The notes: generated by a model from the letters alone, not told the origin. A stretch of 27,023 nt of DNA from CAYVMN01 sp964452575 (GCA_964452575.1 CAYVMN010000032.1:1-27023); one strand, 5' to 3'. Shown: positions 15,302 to 23,815, counted from the stretch's first letter. Made by a program: numbers and translations.

Positions 15302-17176
15302 TTAGAACTCCCTCAGGGATTCATGGATGCCCTTGTGTACTTCATACCAGAAAGAGAGCGCGGCCTCCCTTTTGTCTTTCTCAAATAAGTCTATCCATCT
15401 GAGGAGCTCAGGGTCAGTGTCCCCTTCGACGATGTTCCTGCGCTTCAAAAAGGTATAAATGTAGTCGAAGTTTCTCTCCGATTCCCAGAATATAGACGAA
15501 TTCCTGCTATTGACGCGGCTGGCAGTCATGGCGATTTTTTCCAGGAACCGGTCTCTCAGGCCGTATAATGACTCCATGATCTCGGGGACCATGTCTTCGG
15601 CCCACTCACGGTGAAAACGGCAGATCCCCAGATTGTCCAGGGTCAGTTCTTTTCGGAAACGTTGGGCATTCTTCCTGCCAAGCTCCCGCGGGGGAAGGAA
15701 GCCTTCGCCGTAATACATGTAATACTTCCCCATAATGGCCATTGGTGAGAGCACACCGGGAGTCCAATATTGGTTTGGTACCATCCATCCATTTCGGCCG
15801 AAGGCGTTGTAAAGGAATAGGTCGAGGACCTCCTTTCCTCTTTCCCTTGCAAGGCGCCTCGCCATTTTTCTGGCCCCGCCTTCAAGATCCAGAATTCCTC
15901 TCTTTTCTATGATTGAGTCCATCAGTTCCACGCCCAGGTCTGCATTGTGCATGGAATCAGGCTCAAGATTGAAGCCCTTGTGCCAAAATACAGGGGTTGT
16001 GTTCACGCCCAATTCCTGGGCCTTGATCAGGCCTCTGGCCATACACTCCATAAGCCAGGAAAGCACCCCTCCCACAGATATGGCGTCAAAGCCATACGTA
16101 TCCGCATGGTGATTTATCTTTTCGGCAGCGCGTTGATCAAAGATCCCGCAGAGTGGTCCCATTGTCTGATAGGGTTCATAGTCCTTCTTGAATTCATTGT
16201 GCATCTTCTTGCAAACCGCTGTGCAGGGCTCACCACATGTCTTCTGGAGCTTGGGCCTGATGGTCTCCTCATTGAATTGCCTCAGATAGTGGTCGAGTAT
16301 AAACCTCTTGTGGGTCTCCACGCGTTCGGCCTCATCCATATAGATGCTGCTGTAATTGAACAGGATGATGCGGCCAGTCAGGGAGGCGAAGTTGACCCCG
16401 AAGGTACCTCCTGTGTCAAATTTGGGATCAAATCGGTATTTGGTGGTTGATTTAAAGTCCTTGGCCATGAGCCTCTCGTTATACCTATCCTCAAACCATT
16501 TATCAGCCACCTTGCGGTCCCGGAAGTCGTCATGTAGATAGGTGCCCCCGTAAATGATGGCGGCAATACCGTGCTGCCTTAACATCTTCGTGCCAAGCCC
16601 CCCGCGTCCGGCCCAGGTATCCACGTGCGTTATCTTACCTTTGCTAATCGGCGCGGATCCTATAGCACCAAAGTCTGTTCTTTGTGAGGCCGGACCCACT
16701 GCCAGGATTCTTGGGTCGTTCTCGTAGTTTTCCCCGAATAGATTATAGGCATAATCCATCGTGGAATAGATGCCGCCTCGTCCACCTTTCCATACTTGAT
16801 TGAGGTCTATGGGTACAATCTCTACAATGATCTCCTCACTGTGAATCCTATTGAGATAGAGGAGAGACGGGGCCGCTGCCTTTCCTGCAAGGGAGACCAT
16901 ATTTATCCCCATATTCTCGAAGACGAGGCCTGCACCGCCCATGGAGGATATGTAGAAGCCGGTCCACGATGGTGAGAATCCACTGAAGATCAGCCTGTTT
17001 GATCCAGGGAAAATGGACCCTGCCAGCAGCCCTACACCGATATTGAGGGTATTGTAATGGGTTGCGAGGTGGAGCCCCAGATCTACGGGACCGAAAAAAT
17101 CGCCTACCGGATAGCGTCTTATTATGTAATATCCTGTCGAGGCATCCACAAAGAGCACTTTCTGATTGACTTCCAT
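15302..17176 (-). CDS. Aldehyde:ferredoxin oxidoreductase family tungsten enzyme
   Basis: A 624-residue AOR-family protein. The N-terminal domain has 'GFSPSWTGFYISSMGGAGLVFENMGINMVSLAGKA' and 'THVDTWAGRGGLGTKMLRQHG', the pterin-cofactor-binding regions. The 4Fe-4S ligands are Cys314, Cys318 and Cys322 ('CGEPCTAVCKK') with the fourth, Cys519, in 'DNLGICRFH'. The family's oxidoreductases contain a tungsten bis-pyranopterin and oxidise aldehydes to acids in the cytoplasm, passing electrons to ferredoxin. The Cys spacing here is C-x3-C-x3-C, not the C-x2-C-x3-C of classic AOR, so it belongs to a less-studied branch (WOR5-like enzymes may be comparable) and its substrate is open. The start has GAGAGGAAAG upstream of ATG 17176. 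It is a single gene, convergent with the aromatic decarboxylase. No ferredoxin gene or pterin-biosynthesis gene adjoins it. Confidence 0.87.
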   Translation of the reverse strand: MEVNQKVLFVDASTGYYIIRRYPVGDFFGPVDLGLHLATHYNTLNIGVGLLAGSIFPGSNRLIFSGFSPSWTGFYISSMGGAGLVFENMGINMVSLAGKAAAPSLLYLNRIHSEEIIVEIVPIDLNQVWKGGRGGIYSTMDYAYNLFGENYENDPRILAVGPASQRTDFGAIGSAPISKGKITHVDTWAGRGGLGTKMLRQHGIAAIIYGGTYLHDDFRDRKVADKWFEDRYNERLMAKDFKSTTKYRFDPKFDTGGTFGVNFASLTGRIILFNYSSIYMDEAERVETHKRFILDHYLRQFNEETIRPKLQKTCGEPCTAVCKKMHNEFKKDYEPYQTMGPLCGIFDQRAAEKINHHADTYGFDAISVGGVLSWLMECMARGLIKAQELGVNTTPVFWHKGFNLEPDSMHNADLGVELMDSIIEKRGILDLEGGARKMARRLARERGKEVLDLFLYNAFGRNGWMVPNQYWTPGVLSPMAIMGKYYMYYGEGFLPPRELGRKNAQRFRKELTLDNLGICRFHREWAEDMVPEIMESLYGLRDRFLEKIAMTASRVNSRNSSIFWESERNFDYIYTFLKRRNIVEGDTDPELLRWIDLFEKDKREAALSFWYEVHKGIHESLREF

Positions 17177-17592
17177 GGGTCTTTCCTCTCTTATTTTGTT
17201 AAAGGCATTCTATCACAAGGAAAGGTTCCTGTACATCTTCCTTGTCCGGACCGTGGTTGATCCCTTTAAAAAGAGTCCCTAAAGCAGGCCCACGGCCGCA
17301 ACCGAAATAGTGTCCAGTGGGCACATTTCAGAGGGGCCTGAACCTTTGAACCTCTCAACCCCTATATGTGTTTGTTATTTTGGATTTTTCTCATTGGAAT
17401 TTACTTGTTACTTGAGATTTGTAATTTGGAGTTTCCCCAACAAATATCTTCGATTCTTGCATAGAAGTTCCAAATTAAGACTCTAAGGTCTCCTGTGTCA
17501 GGACCCATCATCGGGAGGATAAGAGCCAATGACTTGCCAGGGTGACGGATGATTGTTATATTTATCATAATTGCAGTAATAAAGGAGACGAT
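17177..17592. other. Divergent promoter region between AOR and RseC-like genes
   Basis: Non-coding, AT-rich in 17360-17480. It carries the + strand promoter at 17534-17562 for the RseC-like gene and the ribosome site AAAGGAG at 17581-17587. No clear promoter for the AOR gene was picked out by eye, and no gene-like frame was seen. Confidence 0.5.
17534..17562 (+). promoter_or_regulatory. Sigma70-type promoter of the RseC-like gene
   Basis: -35 TTGCCA (17534-17539), 17-bp spacer, -10 TATATT (17557-17562). The start of transcription would fall near 17569, about 24 nt before ATG 17593. A GTG at 17542 that would lengthen the protein lies inside the spacer, so it cannot be the start if this promoter is used. 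Confidence 0.55.
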
Positions 17593-18120
17593 ATGCCGGA
17601 GTATGAGGGCATTGTAACAAAGATAGACAGTAAAGGCGGCGTTGAGGTGCTGATCAGGCCGGAAAGCGCAGGCATAATTGGGGCTTCCGGTCTTAAGGTA
17701 TGCCACTCCGCCTCAGAGAGCTCGGGCATTTGTGTCAAGGCCGAAAACGAGTTACGTGCCAAGGTGGGAGACCATGTACGTATAAGAAGGGATGCAGGGG
17801 TACTCCTGAGGAACCTTAAATTACTAGGGGGGTTAGCCCTCCTGGGTCTCCTGGCAGGCATATCGGTTTCGGTCGCCTTCAATTATTTCCAGGACATCTC
17901 TGTCCTGGGAGAGGTTTTATTGGCGTGCCTCGGGCTCATCTTAGGGGCATTGGCAGGCGCGTTTCTCTACCGGCGAACTTCGGGGGATCTCAGGCTCGTA
18001 ATCACTCAGGTGATTCAGGAGGGGGCCTTGGCACAGCCCTTTACAAGGGAAGGTCTTTCATGTCTTGAGAGCCAAACCAGGGCATGTGAAGGCTGTGCGT
18101 TGAGAAGGGGCACGAATTGA
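17593..18120 (+). CDS. RseC/MucC-like membrane protein
   Basis: About 175 residues. An N-terminal soluble domain 'MPEYEGIVTKIDSKGGVEVLIRP' through 'VCHSASESSGICVKAENELRAKVGDHVRIRR' has the beta-barrel pattern of RseC (x-G-x-V ... C ... A-x-N ... G-D-x-V). Two membrane helices follow (about 78-98 'LLGGLALLGLLAGISVSVAF' and 104-126 'VLGEVLLACLGLILGALAGAFL'), then a cytoplasmic tail ending in a C-x2-C motif ('ACEGCALRR'). RseC family proteins modulate sigma-E or reduce SoxR, often with Rnf-type complexes. Here no rseA/B or rnf gene is near. The start at 17593 is chosen for its AAAGGAG site 5 nt upstream and the promoter placement. The usual N-terminal multi-Cys cluster is thinned to two Cys, and the tail C-x2-C is a possible replacement metal site. 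Confidence 0.65.
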   Translation: MPEYEGIVTKIDSKGGVEVLIRPESAGIIGASGLKVCHSASESSGICVKAENELRAKVGDHVRIRRDAGVLLRNLKLLGGLALLGLLAGISVSVAFNYFQDISVLGEVLLACLGLILGALAGAFLYRRTSGDLRLVITQVIQEGALAQPFTREGLSCLESQTRACEGCALRRGTN

Positions 18121-18131
18121 TAGGTGCCTGC

Positions 18132-18959
18132 CTATCCTTTGATGGCCCCGGCTGAGAGGCCGCTGACGATACGTCGCTGGAAGAGAAGGACCATGACAAC
18201 GAGCGGCGCTGTTGTAATGAAAGAGGCCGCAGCGATCTCCCCCCATGGGACAACGTGTTCTCCCTGGAAGAGGGCAATCCCCACGGGCATGGTCTGCCTC
18301 GAAGGATCGGTCACTATCAAAAGGGCAAGAAAGAACTCATTCCAGGCGTAAATAAAACACAGGATCGAGGCGGTAAATAGCCCCGGAGCCGAGAGGGGCA
18401 ATATAACGCGCACGAGGGCCCCCAGCCTTGTGCATCCGTCCACCAGGGCGGCGGCCTCCAGCCCTTCAGGTAACTCCTGGAAGAATAAGGTCAAGATCCA
18501 TATGGCGAGGGGAAGGGTAAGGGCCACGTAAGGGAGGACAAGACCTTGGTAGGTATTGAGCCATCCCATTGTCTGGAGAAATCTCCAGATGGGTCCAACA
18601 ATGGCAATCTGTGGAAACATGGCACAGGCAAGTATCCCCATTAGTAGGGACTGTGAAGTTTTTCTGTGCAATCGGGCCAGGCCATATCCGGCCAGGGTGG
18701 CCAAGGAGATTGTCACAAGCGTGGTAGACCCCGCAACAATGACAGAATTTGTCAGATAGTGGAGGATCCCATAGCCCTGGATGGCGGAACGAAAGAAGTC
18801 CAGGGAAAAGGACGGCCACCATTGGGGCGGGATAGCGGTTATCTGTGTCTGGCCCTTGAAGGCGGACGACACGAACCACAGGAATGGGGCAAGCGAAAAC
18901 CCAATGGTAAGGAGTGCCCCCAGGACAAATAGGGGTTTTCTTAGAAATCCCGCTCTCAT
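18132..18959 (-). CDS. Sugar ABC transporter permease, MalG type
   Basis: A 275-residue inner-membrane permease with six predicted helices. The start is 'MRAGFLRKPLFVLGALLTIGFSLAPFLWFVSSAF', and the EAA loop 'EGLEAAALVDGCTRLGALVRVILPLSAPGL' at about 178-207 docks with the ATPase. 'FIYAWNEFFLALLIV' and the C-terminal 'QRRIVSGLSAGAIKG' are hallmarks of the MalG branch. A longer frame reaches 19067, but the ATG at 18959 overlaps the upstream permease stop as ATGA and begins at the family's normal N-terminus, so I use it. It is the last gene of the operon and lies 11 bp from the converging RseC-like gene. Confidence 0.88.
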   Translation of the reverse strand: MRAGFLRKPLFVLGALLTIGFSLAPFLWFVSSAFKGQTQITAIPPQWWPSFSLDFFRSAIQGYGILHYLTNSVIVAGSTTLVTISLATLAGYGLARLHRKTSQSLLMGILACAMFPQIAIVGPIWRFLQTMGWLNTYQGLVLPYVALTLPLAIWILTLFFQELPEGLEAAALVDGCTRLGALVRVILPLSAPGLFTASILCFIYAWNEFFLALLIVTDPSRQTMPVGIALFQGEHVVPWGEIAAASFITTAPLVVMVLLFQRRIVSGLSAGAIKG

Positions 18960-19843
18960 CCCCTTGTCTCCAGCAGGCGCCGTCCGACCGTCCGCAGGTA
19001 TAGGATCGCGAGTATCAAGACAATTATGAATATTGATACGGATATGGCCGAACCATACCCCATCCACCCTTCAACGAACATCTTCTTGTATCCGTAGAGC
19101 TGGAGCACATTGGTGGCATCTGCGGGCCCCCCCTGTGTCATTACAAAGGCCAGGTCGAAGACGCGAAATGCGTCGATGGTGCGAAATAGCAATGCCACGA
19201 GCAGTGCGGGTCGGATAAGGGGCCAGGTGATGTGCCAGAAGCGTCTCCATACCCCCGCACCGTCCACCTTCGCAGCCTGATACAGGGCGTCAGGGATGAC
19301 CTGCAGACCGGCCAGGATCAGCAATGCGGCAAAGGAGGAGGTCTTCCATATATCCGCTATGATGATGGCACAGAGTGCGCTGCCAGGCAGGGCCAACCAC
19401 GGGATGTAACTGGCGGAGCTTGCCCCAAAGATCACATAGTTGATCATCCCATAGGCATCGTTGAATAGGAATCGCCACATCTGTGCCGAGACCACCGTAG
19501 GGATGGCCCAGGGGATAAGCACGCAGGCCCTTAGCATGCCCCGACCCGGGAAGCTATGGTTAATAAGAAGGGCTATTAGTACACCGATCAGGAGCTCGAA
19601 GAAAGTAGTGGCGGCCACGAAGATTGCAGTGATGCAGAAGGAGTGACGGGCGACCGGGTCCCTCAGGAGTTCTCTGAAATTCTCCAGACCGACAAAGGGG
19701 TTTTTCAGCTGCGGAATGCCGATGATTTCCCGATGGAGACTCAGAAAAACCGACTGGCAGATGGGTGCGGCGATGAATAACAGGAGCACCAATATGACAG
19801 GGGAAATCAAGACCAGGTAGAGCCTTTGGTCCCTTGGTGTCAT
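18956..19843 (-). CDS. Sugar ABC transporter permease, MalF type
   Basis: A 295-residue inner-membrane permease. It opens 'LYLVLISPVILVLLLFIAAPICQSVFLSL', has 'LLRDPVARHSFCITAIFVAATTFFELLIGVLIALLIN' and 'LIPWAIPTVVSAQMWRFLFND', and carries the EAA loop 'PDALYQAAKVDGAGVWRRFWHITWPLIRPAL'. 'VFVMTQGGPADATNVLQLYGYKKMF'-like sequence near the C-terminus ('AFVMTQGGPADATN') is typical of carbohydrate uptake permeases. It pairs with the downstream MalG-type protein and overlaps both neighbours by 4 bp (ATGA), so the three transport genes are translationally coupled. The transported substrate is not fixed by sequence. Confidence 0.88.
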   Translation of the reverse strand: MTPRDQRLYLVLISPVILVLLLFIAAPICQSVFLSLHREIIGIPQLKNPFVGLENFRELLRDPVARHSFCITAIFVAATTFFELLIGVLIALLINHSFPGRGMLRACVLIPWAIPTVVSAQMWRFLFNDAYGMINYVIFGASSASYIPWLALPGSALCAIIIADIWKTSSFAALLILAGLQVIPDALYQAAKVDGAGVWRRFWHITWPLIRPALLVALLFRTIDAFRVFDLAFVMTQGGPADATNVLQLYGYKKMFVEGWMGYGSAISVSIFIIVLILAILYLRTVGRRLLETRG

Positions 19844-21129
19844 TGCCGGATCGCAGCCCCCAGTTCCAAGAGCCTTTGGAGTTTCCTGGATGAGGCCCTG
19901 GCAAGCTCTGGAATATCAGCGTTTTGTTCCACAATGGCGTGGCTAAAGAAGCGTTGAAGTTCCTGGCTGATCATGGGGTAGATGGGGGAGGGGGGCCTTG
20001 GCCTTGCGCTCTCGAATGCGGGGAGAAAGGCGTTTAGATGGGGCATTCGTTCCTGGACCCCTGGGTCTTGATAGACCGATCTGCGCGTAGGGGCGAGGCC
20101 GGCCTCCAGGGCCAGGATCTTTTGGCCCTGGTGGGAGGTCATAAATTGTATGAATCGCCAGGCCTCCCTTTGATGTCGGGACCACCGATTTATCCCAAAC
20201 TGCCATCCCCCTAAGGCCGAGGCCGAATGGTGTCCGGGAAAGGTGAGAAGGCTCCCAACCCCAACCCTCCCGGCAATTCTCGACTTTCGGGGGTCATTGG
20301 CAAAGGACCAGGCATATGGCCAGTTGCGATGAAAGACGGCCTTTCCCTGAATGAAGAAATCGAGTGATTCCGGTTCTTCGTAGTTTATGGCACCTCTTGG
20401 TGCCGCCCTTCCGATAATGTTGTCCCGTACAAACGAGACCGCCTCCACTGAAGGGGGATGAGCAAGGGCGGGCTGGCCGGTCTTGGGGTCAATCACTGAA
20501 CCTCCGTTGGACCATATCAATTCCAGCATGTTGCAGACCAGCCCCTCGTACTGCTTGAACTGGCCCGAGTAGATATAGAGGCCCGGATCATTTTCTCCCT
20601 CCAGTATTGCCTTTCCCTGGGAGAGCATTTCGCTCCAGGATCGGGGAACGTCAAAATGGTATTTCTTGAGGAGATCGTCACGGTAATAGAATAACCCTGC
20701 GGCAATATAACAGGGAACCCCGTAGATCTTATCCCTGTATGTATTTGCTGCGATGGGTCCAGACAGAAATCTCCCCTGGTCTTGTCTCTTAAAGATGGGG
20801 GTGAGGTCTGTGACCCATCCGGCGTTAGCGAATTCCGGGGGCCAGATCACATCCATGAAGAAGAGATCCACAGAGGTATCCTTGTTCTTGAGTCGCTGAC
20901 TTACAATGGCATGGTATTCCGTGGAGGAATGGGGGCCCACCTGAAGTTTCACCCGAACCCCCGGGTTTTCCTGCTGGAACTTATGGATCAATCCCTTCCA
21001 GACCTGAGGCTGACTTGCCTTCCATGTGAGAAAGACGATCTCTGTGGGCCCGCCCTCCGAGGCGGATCCACTCACAAGACACAACAGGCCAAGCAAGAAA
21101 ATGACTATTATTTTGGCCGATCCCCTCAT
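19840..21129 (-). CDS. Extracellular solute-binding protein, sugar type (family 1)
   Basis: A 429-residue periplasmic binding protein. A Sec signal peptide covers about residues 1-24 ('KIIVIFLLGLLCLVSGSAS'); the Cys in it is not placed as a lipobox, so it is probably soluble in the periplasm. The mature protein has the family-1 pattern: 'TEIVFLTWKASQPQVWKGLIHKFQQENPGVRVKLQ', 'VDLFFMDVIWPPEFANAGWVTDLTP', 'YGVPCYIAAGLFYYRDDLLKKY' and 'ALGGWQFGINRWSRHQREAWRFIQFMTS'. It delivers substrate to the two permeases encoded just downstream. An AGAGGGG site precedes the ATG. It overlaps the MalF-type gene by 4 bp and follows the MtaA-like gene by 66 bp. Relatives bind sugars, polyols or trehalose/maltose; ligand unknown here. 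Confidence 0.87.
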   Translation of the reverse strand: MRGSAKIIVIFLLGLLCLVSGSASEGGPTEIVFLTWKASQPQVWKGLIHKFQQENPGVRVKLQVGPHSSTEYHAIVSQRLKNKDTSVDLFFMDVIWPPEFANAGWVTDLTPIFKRQDQGRFLSGPIAANTYRDKIYGVPCYIAAGLFYYRDDLLKKYHFDVPRSWSEMLSQGKAILEGENDPGLYIYSGQFKQYEGLVCNMLELIWSNGGSVIDPKTGQPALAHPPSVEAVSFVRDNIIGRAAPRGAINYEEPESLDFFIQGKAVFHRNWPYAWSFANDPRKSRIAGRVGVGSLLTFPGHHSASALGGWQFGINRWSRHQREAWRFIQFMTSHQGQKILALEAGLAPTRRSVYQDPGVQERMPHLNAFLPAFESARPRPPSPIYPMISQELQRFFSHAIVEQNADIPELARASSRKLQRLLELGAAIRQ

Positions 21130-21195
21130 GACTCACCCCTCTTGGTAAGTTTATTTGCCCTTCGTGCCAGGCCCTGGGAGGCCCCCAAGCCAAGA

Positions 21196-22266
21196 TCACG
21201 AAGAGAAGAGATCAGGCCTTTGACCCCTCAACCTCTCCATGAATTCTCTACTGGACTGTCGGCCGTATGTGAAAAAGTGCTCCACTCTGTCTACAGTGGA
21301 GTTGAGCGGGATCTCACAGCCTGACGAAAGGATATATCCACTCCCCCCGGCTGCTGTCTCAATGCATCGGTCAATGGCCTGTTCCATTTCGTCAGGGCTG
21401 CCTTTTGCAAAGAGGGTTGTGGCCACATTACCCATGATCGTCACCTTGCCGTTGGAAAGACCTACCAGTTTTCCCAGAGACGAAGGGGCATCCAGGCTGA
21501 TGAAGCGGATCCCGGTTTCAATAACATCCTCCATGATGGGATCAATAGCCCCACATATATGGAGGGACATGGGCACCTTCTTCGATCTAAAATGCTCGGA
21601 CAGATCCTTGTGGTATGGTTTTATGAAATCCTTGTAGATCTGGGGTGAGATCAGGCTGCAGGAGGCCGCGGCCTCTCCCAGAGACGGGGCGAATCCGGAT
21701 TCAATCAGGGCTTCGCCAACGCTGCGAACTACCTCTGTGGTGAACCTCATCAGCTCATGGACAAAGTCAGGCTCCGCAATGCTCTCGAAAAGGAGCTCTT
21801 CGGCGCCCCTGAGGTGAATGGCAAGATTCCATGGGCCTGACTGGCCGAGCCCCACAGTAGAGGTCTTTCTCGCCTGTGAAGATACCCTTTCAAGGACCTC
21901 AAAAAGGTATGGGAATCGACCATCCTTCTTCGGATCAGGCACCTTGAGTCTGGCCAGTTGCGACCTGTCTTGTAACAGGGGCGCCTTGGGGTGAGAGATA
22001 TTGTCCTCGGGGAAGTCAAGTTCGCACCCCACTGCCTCGGCCTCCAGGTAGATATCGTTATAGACAATAAGACTATCGGGTCTAAATCGCTCGTAGAATG
22101 CCAGGTGCGCCTCAGCGCTTTTCTTTGCATCCTGCAAGATTTCCCTGACAGTGTACTTGGTCATCCTTGAGCAGTATGGTCCTATGAGGACCGTGGTTGG
22201 GAGTCGATCCGAATACTGCCGCTTTAGGGCGGATACCATATAATGTCTTCCCATTCGTTCTTCCAT
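21196..22266 (-). CDS. MtaA/UroD-family corrinoid methyltransferase-like protein
   Basis: A 356-residue protein of the uroporphyrinogen decarboxylase superfamily, in the methyltransferase branch. It shows a zinc thiolate-activation motif: His236-x-Cys238 in 'MSLHICGAIDP' and Cys317 in 'YILSSGCEIPLNS', matching the H-x-C-xn-C of MtaA/MtbA/CmuA in order and spacing. MtaA-type enzymes move a methyl group between a methyl-corrinoid protein and a thiol or tetrahydrofolate. The start follows AAGGAGGTG at 7 nt, an excellent site. It heads the sugar-type transporter operon, 66 bp before the binding protein. No corrinoid protein or substrate-specific methyltransferase is in the window, so the methyl donor is unknown. 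Some members of this branch have no assigned reaction. Confidence 0.82.
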   Translation of the reverse strand: MEERMGRHYMVSALKRQYSDRLPTTVLIGPYCSRMTKYTVREILQDAKKSAEAHLAFYERFRPDSLIVYNDIYLEAEAVGCELDFPEDNISHPKAPLLQDRSQLARLKVPDPKKDGRFPYLFEVLERVSSQARKTSTVGLGQSGPWNLAIHLRGAEELLFESIAEPDFVHELMRFTTEVVRSVGEALIESGFAPSLGEAAASCSLISPQIYKDFIKPYHKDLSEHFRSKKVPMSLHICGAIDPIMEDVIETGIRFISLDAPSSLGKLVGLSNGKVTIMGNVATTLFAKGSPDEMEQAIDRCIETAAGGSGYILSSGCEIPLNSTVDRVEHFFTYGRQSSREFMERLRGQRPDLFSS

Positions 22267-22580
22267 AAAGACACCTCCTTAGGCTATTCCTTCTTGTACC
22301 AAGGCCCCTCGCCCCGGTGTTTTAATTGACTGACAAAGTCCCCTTACCTATACTCCATAAAAAGCGCACTCTTATCAACCATTTTCGGATATGTCCCTTT
22401 AGCCCTCAGGGTGGCTCAGAGGGCCTATGCCCTTCAGGTTGGAAAGATCGTTCTGGCCGGTGGTATAGACGAGTTCAAAGACAGTGAGATTGTCAAGAGG
22501 GCATACCTGGGAGGATAAACCATCAGAGCGGGATGACCGCGATGACCAAGGACGAGACAGACATCTGGGTGGAAAGATTA
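22267..22580. other. 314-bp intergenic region with a livF fragment
   Basis: Between the - strand MtaA-like operon and the alcohol dehydrogenase gene. It contains the operon's ribosome site just above 22266 and a fragment of a + strand livF gene at 22399-22518. The remainder shows no gene-like frame. The - strand promoter of the transporter operon should lie here, but no convincing hexamer pair was found. Confidence 0.5.
22399..22518 (+). pseudogene. livF: C-terminal remnant of a branched-chain amino acid ABC transporter ATPase (LivF)
   Basis: The + strand frame reads 'LALRVAQRAYALQVGKIVLA' then 'GGIDEFKDSEIVKRAYLGG' and stops at TAA 22516-22518. This is the C-terminal tail typical of LivF proteins (A-x-x-A-D/H-R-x-Y-V-L-x-x-G-x-I-V-L-x-G ... 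V-K-x-A-Y-L-G-G). Only the last 39 codons remain; no start, Walker or signature motifs are present. It is a relic left by deletion or rearrangement and has the opposite orientation to both neighbours. Confidence 0.75.
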
Positions 22581-23624
22581 TCAGTCTATTCTGATCAGGA
22601 CCTTGACATACTTGCTCGGATCTTCTTCCAGCAGTCGGAAGGCCTCGGCGGTTTCCTCCAGTTGGAAGTCCCTGGTTATCAACAGGTCAGGATGGAACCG
22701 ATTACTGGCCATCAGGTCCAAGGCCCGGGGAAAATCACCCAGGGTCACGCGAGACCCTGCTATTTCAAGTTCCTTCAAGGCCACCTCCTTCCACAACACC
22801 GGGGTCTCTTGCGGCCCAAGCCCCATCATGACCACCCGACCGCCGTGGCGGGACATTTTCACTGCCTGTTGGGCCGGCCAATCCCTTTCTGGTATGGCCA
22901 CGGCCGCACCTATGGTTTCGATGACCCGGTCCACACCCAGATTGTTTGTAACTCCCAGAACCGCCCTTACCGGGTCCTCCTTCAGGGCGTTGATCACCAG
23001 GTCCGCACCCATTTGCCGAGCGATCTCCAGCCTCGAATCTATGACGTCTACCACAGCCACCCAGGTGGTAGCCGAAAGCCTGGTCACTTCCAGGACAGAC
23101 AGACCTAACCGCCCGGCACCCAGGACGACTACTTTATCACCGGGTTCTATTCGGGCCCGGCGGACGGAGTGAACGCCAAGGGCGTATAGCTCAGTCAGGG
23201 CGGCAGTTCGGAGAGCAATGCCTTCCGTCACCTTGAAGACCTTGTCCATGCCTACCGATACAAACTCGGCGAAACCACCATCGTAATCTATACCGATCAA
23301 CTGAAGATGGCAGCAGATGTTAAGGCGGCCCTCCAGGCATGCCGGGCAAGACCCGCACCAGATGATCGGATCGGCCACCACCCGGTCTCCGGGCTCAAAG
23401 GAGGTGACCTTAGGTCCAACGGCGGCCACTTCACCCGAGAATTCGTGGCACAGGATGCGTGGGTATTTCACGCGGTCTTTGAATTCGCCCAGATAGATGT
23501 GCATATCGGTGCCGCAAATACTGGCCCAACGCACCCGGATCAAAACCTGGTCCGCTCCTGGTACCGGTTTTGGCACATTTCGGATCTCGAATCGCTGGTC
23601 ATCGACCAAGACGGCAGCCTTCAT
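22581..23624 (-). CDS. Zinc-dependent alcohol dehydrogenase (medium-chain, sorbitol/threonine dehydrogenase-like)
   Basis: A 347-residue MDR enzyme. Catalytic zinc ligands are Cys37 ('ASICGTD'), His60 and Glu61 ('CHEFSGEVAAVG'). Structural zinc ligands are Cys90, Cys93, Cys96 and Cys104 ('CGSCPACLEGRLNIC'). The Rossmann fold begins 'GDKVVVLGAGRLGLSVLEV'. Length and all metal ligands are normal. Relatives oxidise secondary alcohols of polyols, sugars or threonine with NAD(P). It lies on the same strand as the MtaA-like/transporter operon but is separated by 314 bp that include a pseudogene, so a common transcript is uncertain. A role in metabolising the imported compound is a plausible inference. 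No strong Shine-Dalgarno precedes ATG 23624, but the N-terminus 'MKAAVL' is the family's usual one. Confidence 0.87.
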   Translation of the reverse strand: MKAAVLVDDQRFEIRNVPKPVPGADQVLIRVRWASICGTDMHIYLGEFKDRVKYPRILCHEFSGEVAAVGPKVTSFEPGDRVVADPIIWCGSCPACLEGRLNICCHLQLIGIDYDGGFAEFVSVGMDKVFKVTEGIALRTAALTELYALGVHSVRRARIEPGDKVVVLGAGRLGLSVLEVTRLSATTWVAVVDVIDSRLEIARQMGADLVINALKEDPVRAVLGVTNNLGVDRVIETIGAAVAIPERDWPAQQAVKMSRHGGRVVMMGLGPQETPVLWKEVALKELEIAGSRVTLGDFPRALDLMASNRFHPDLLITRDFQLEETAEAFRLLEEDPSKYVKVLIRID

Positions 23625-23815
23625 TTCGTTTCAACCCTTATAGATGTTGCCTCTTTTTTCCTTCCCTCCAGGCTGTTAGGCCGGGAGAGGTTGCCAGAAA
23701 CGGGGCCACTCCCCCAAAAAGTCCCAAATATTAATCTTGGTTCCAAATATGCAACTGTTCAAACACCATCACAGACCCATGTCAAGGAGAAAACCAGAAT
23801 CACATGAATTTTCCC

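Noticed and set aside
17542..17592. GTG start at 17542 for the RseC-like gene.
   Set aside because: It lies inside the spacer of a strong promoter, and ATG 17593 has a near-consensus ribosome site.
18960..19067. A longer N-terminus for the MalG-type permease.
   Set aside because: The extra 36 residues overlap the upstream permease in another frame and are not family-like; the ATGA-coupled ATG at 18959 fits better.
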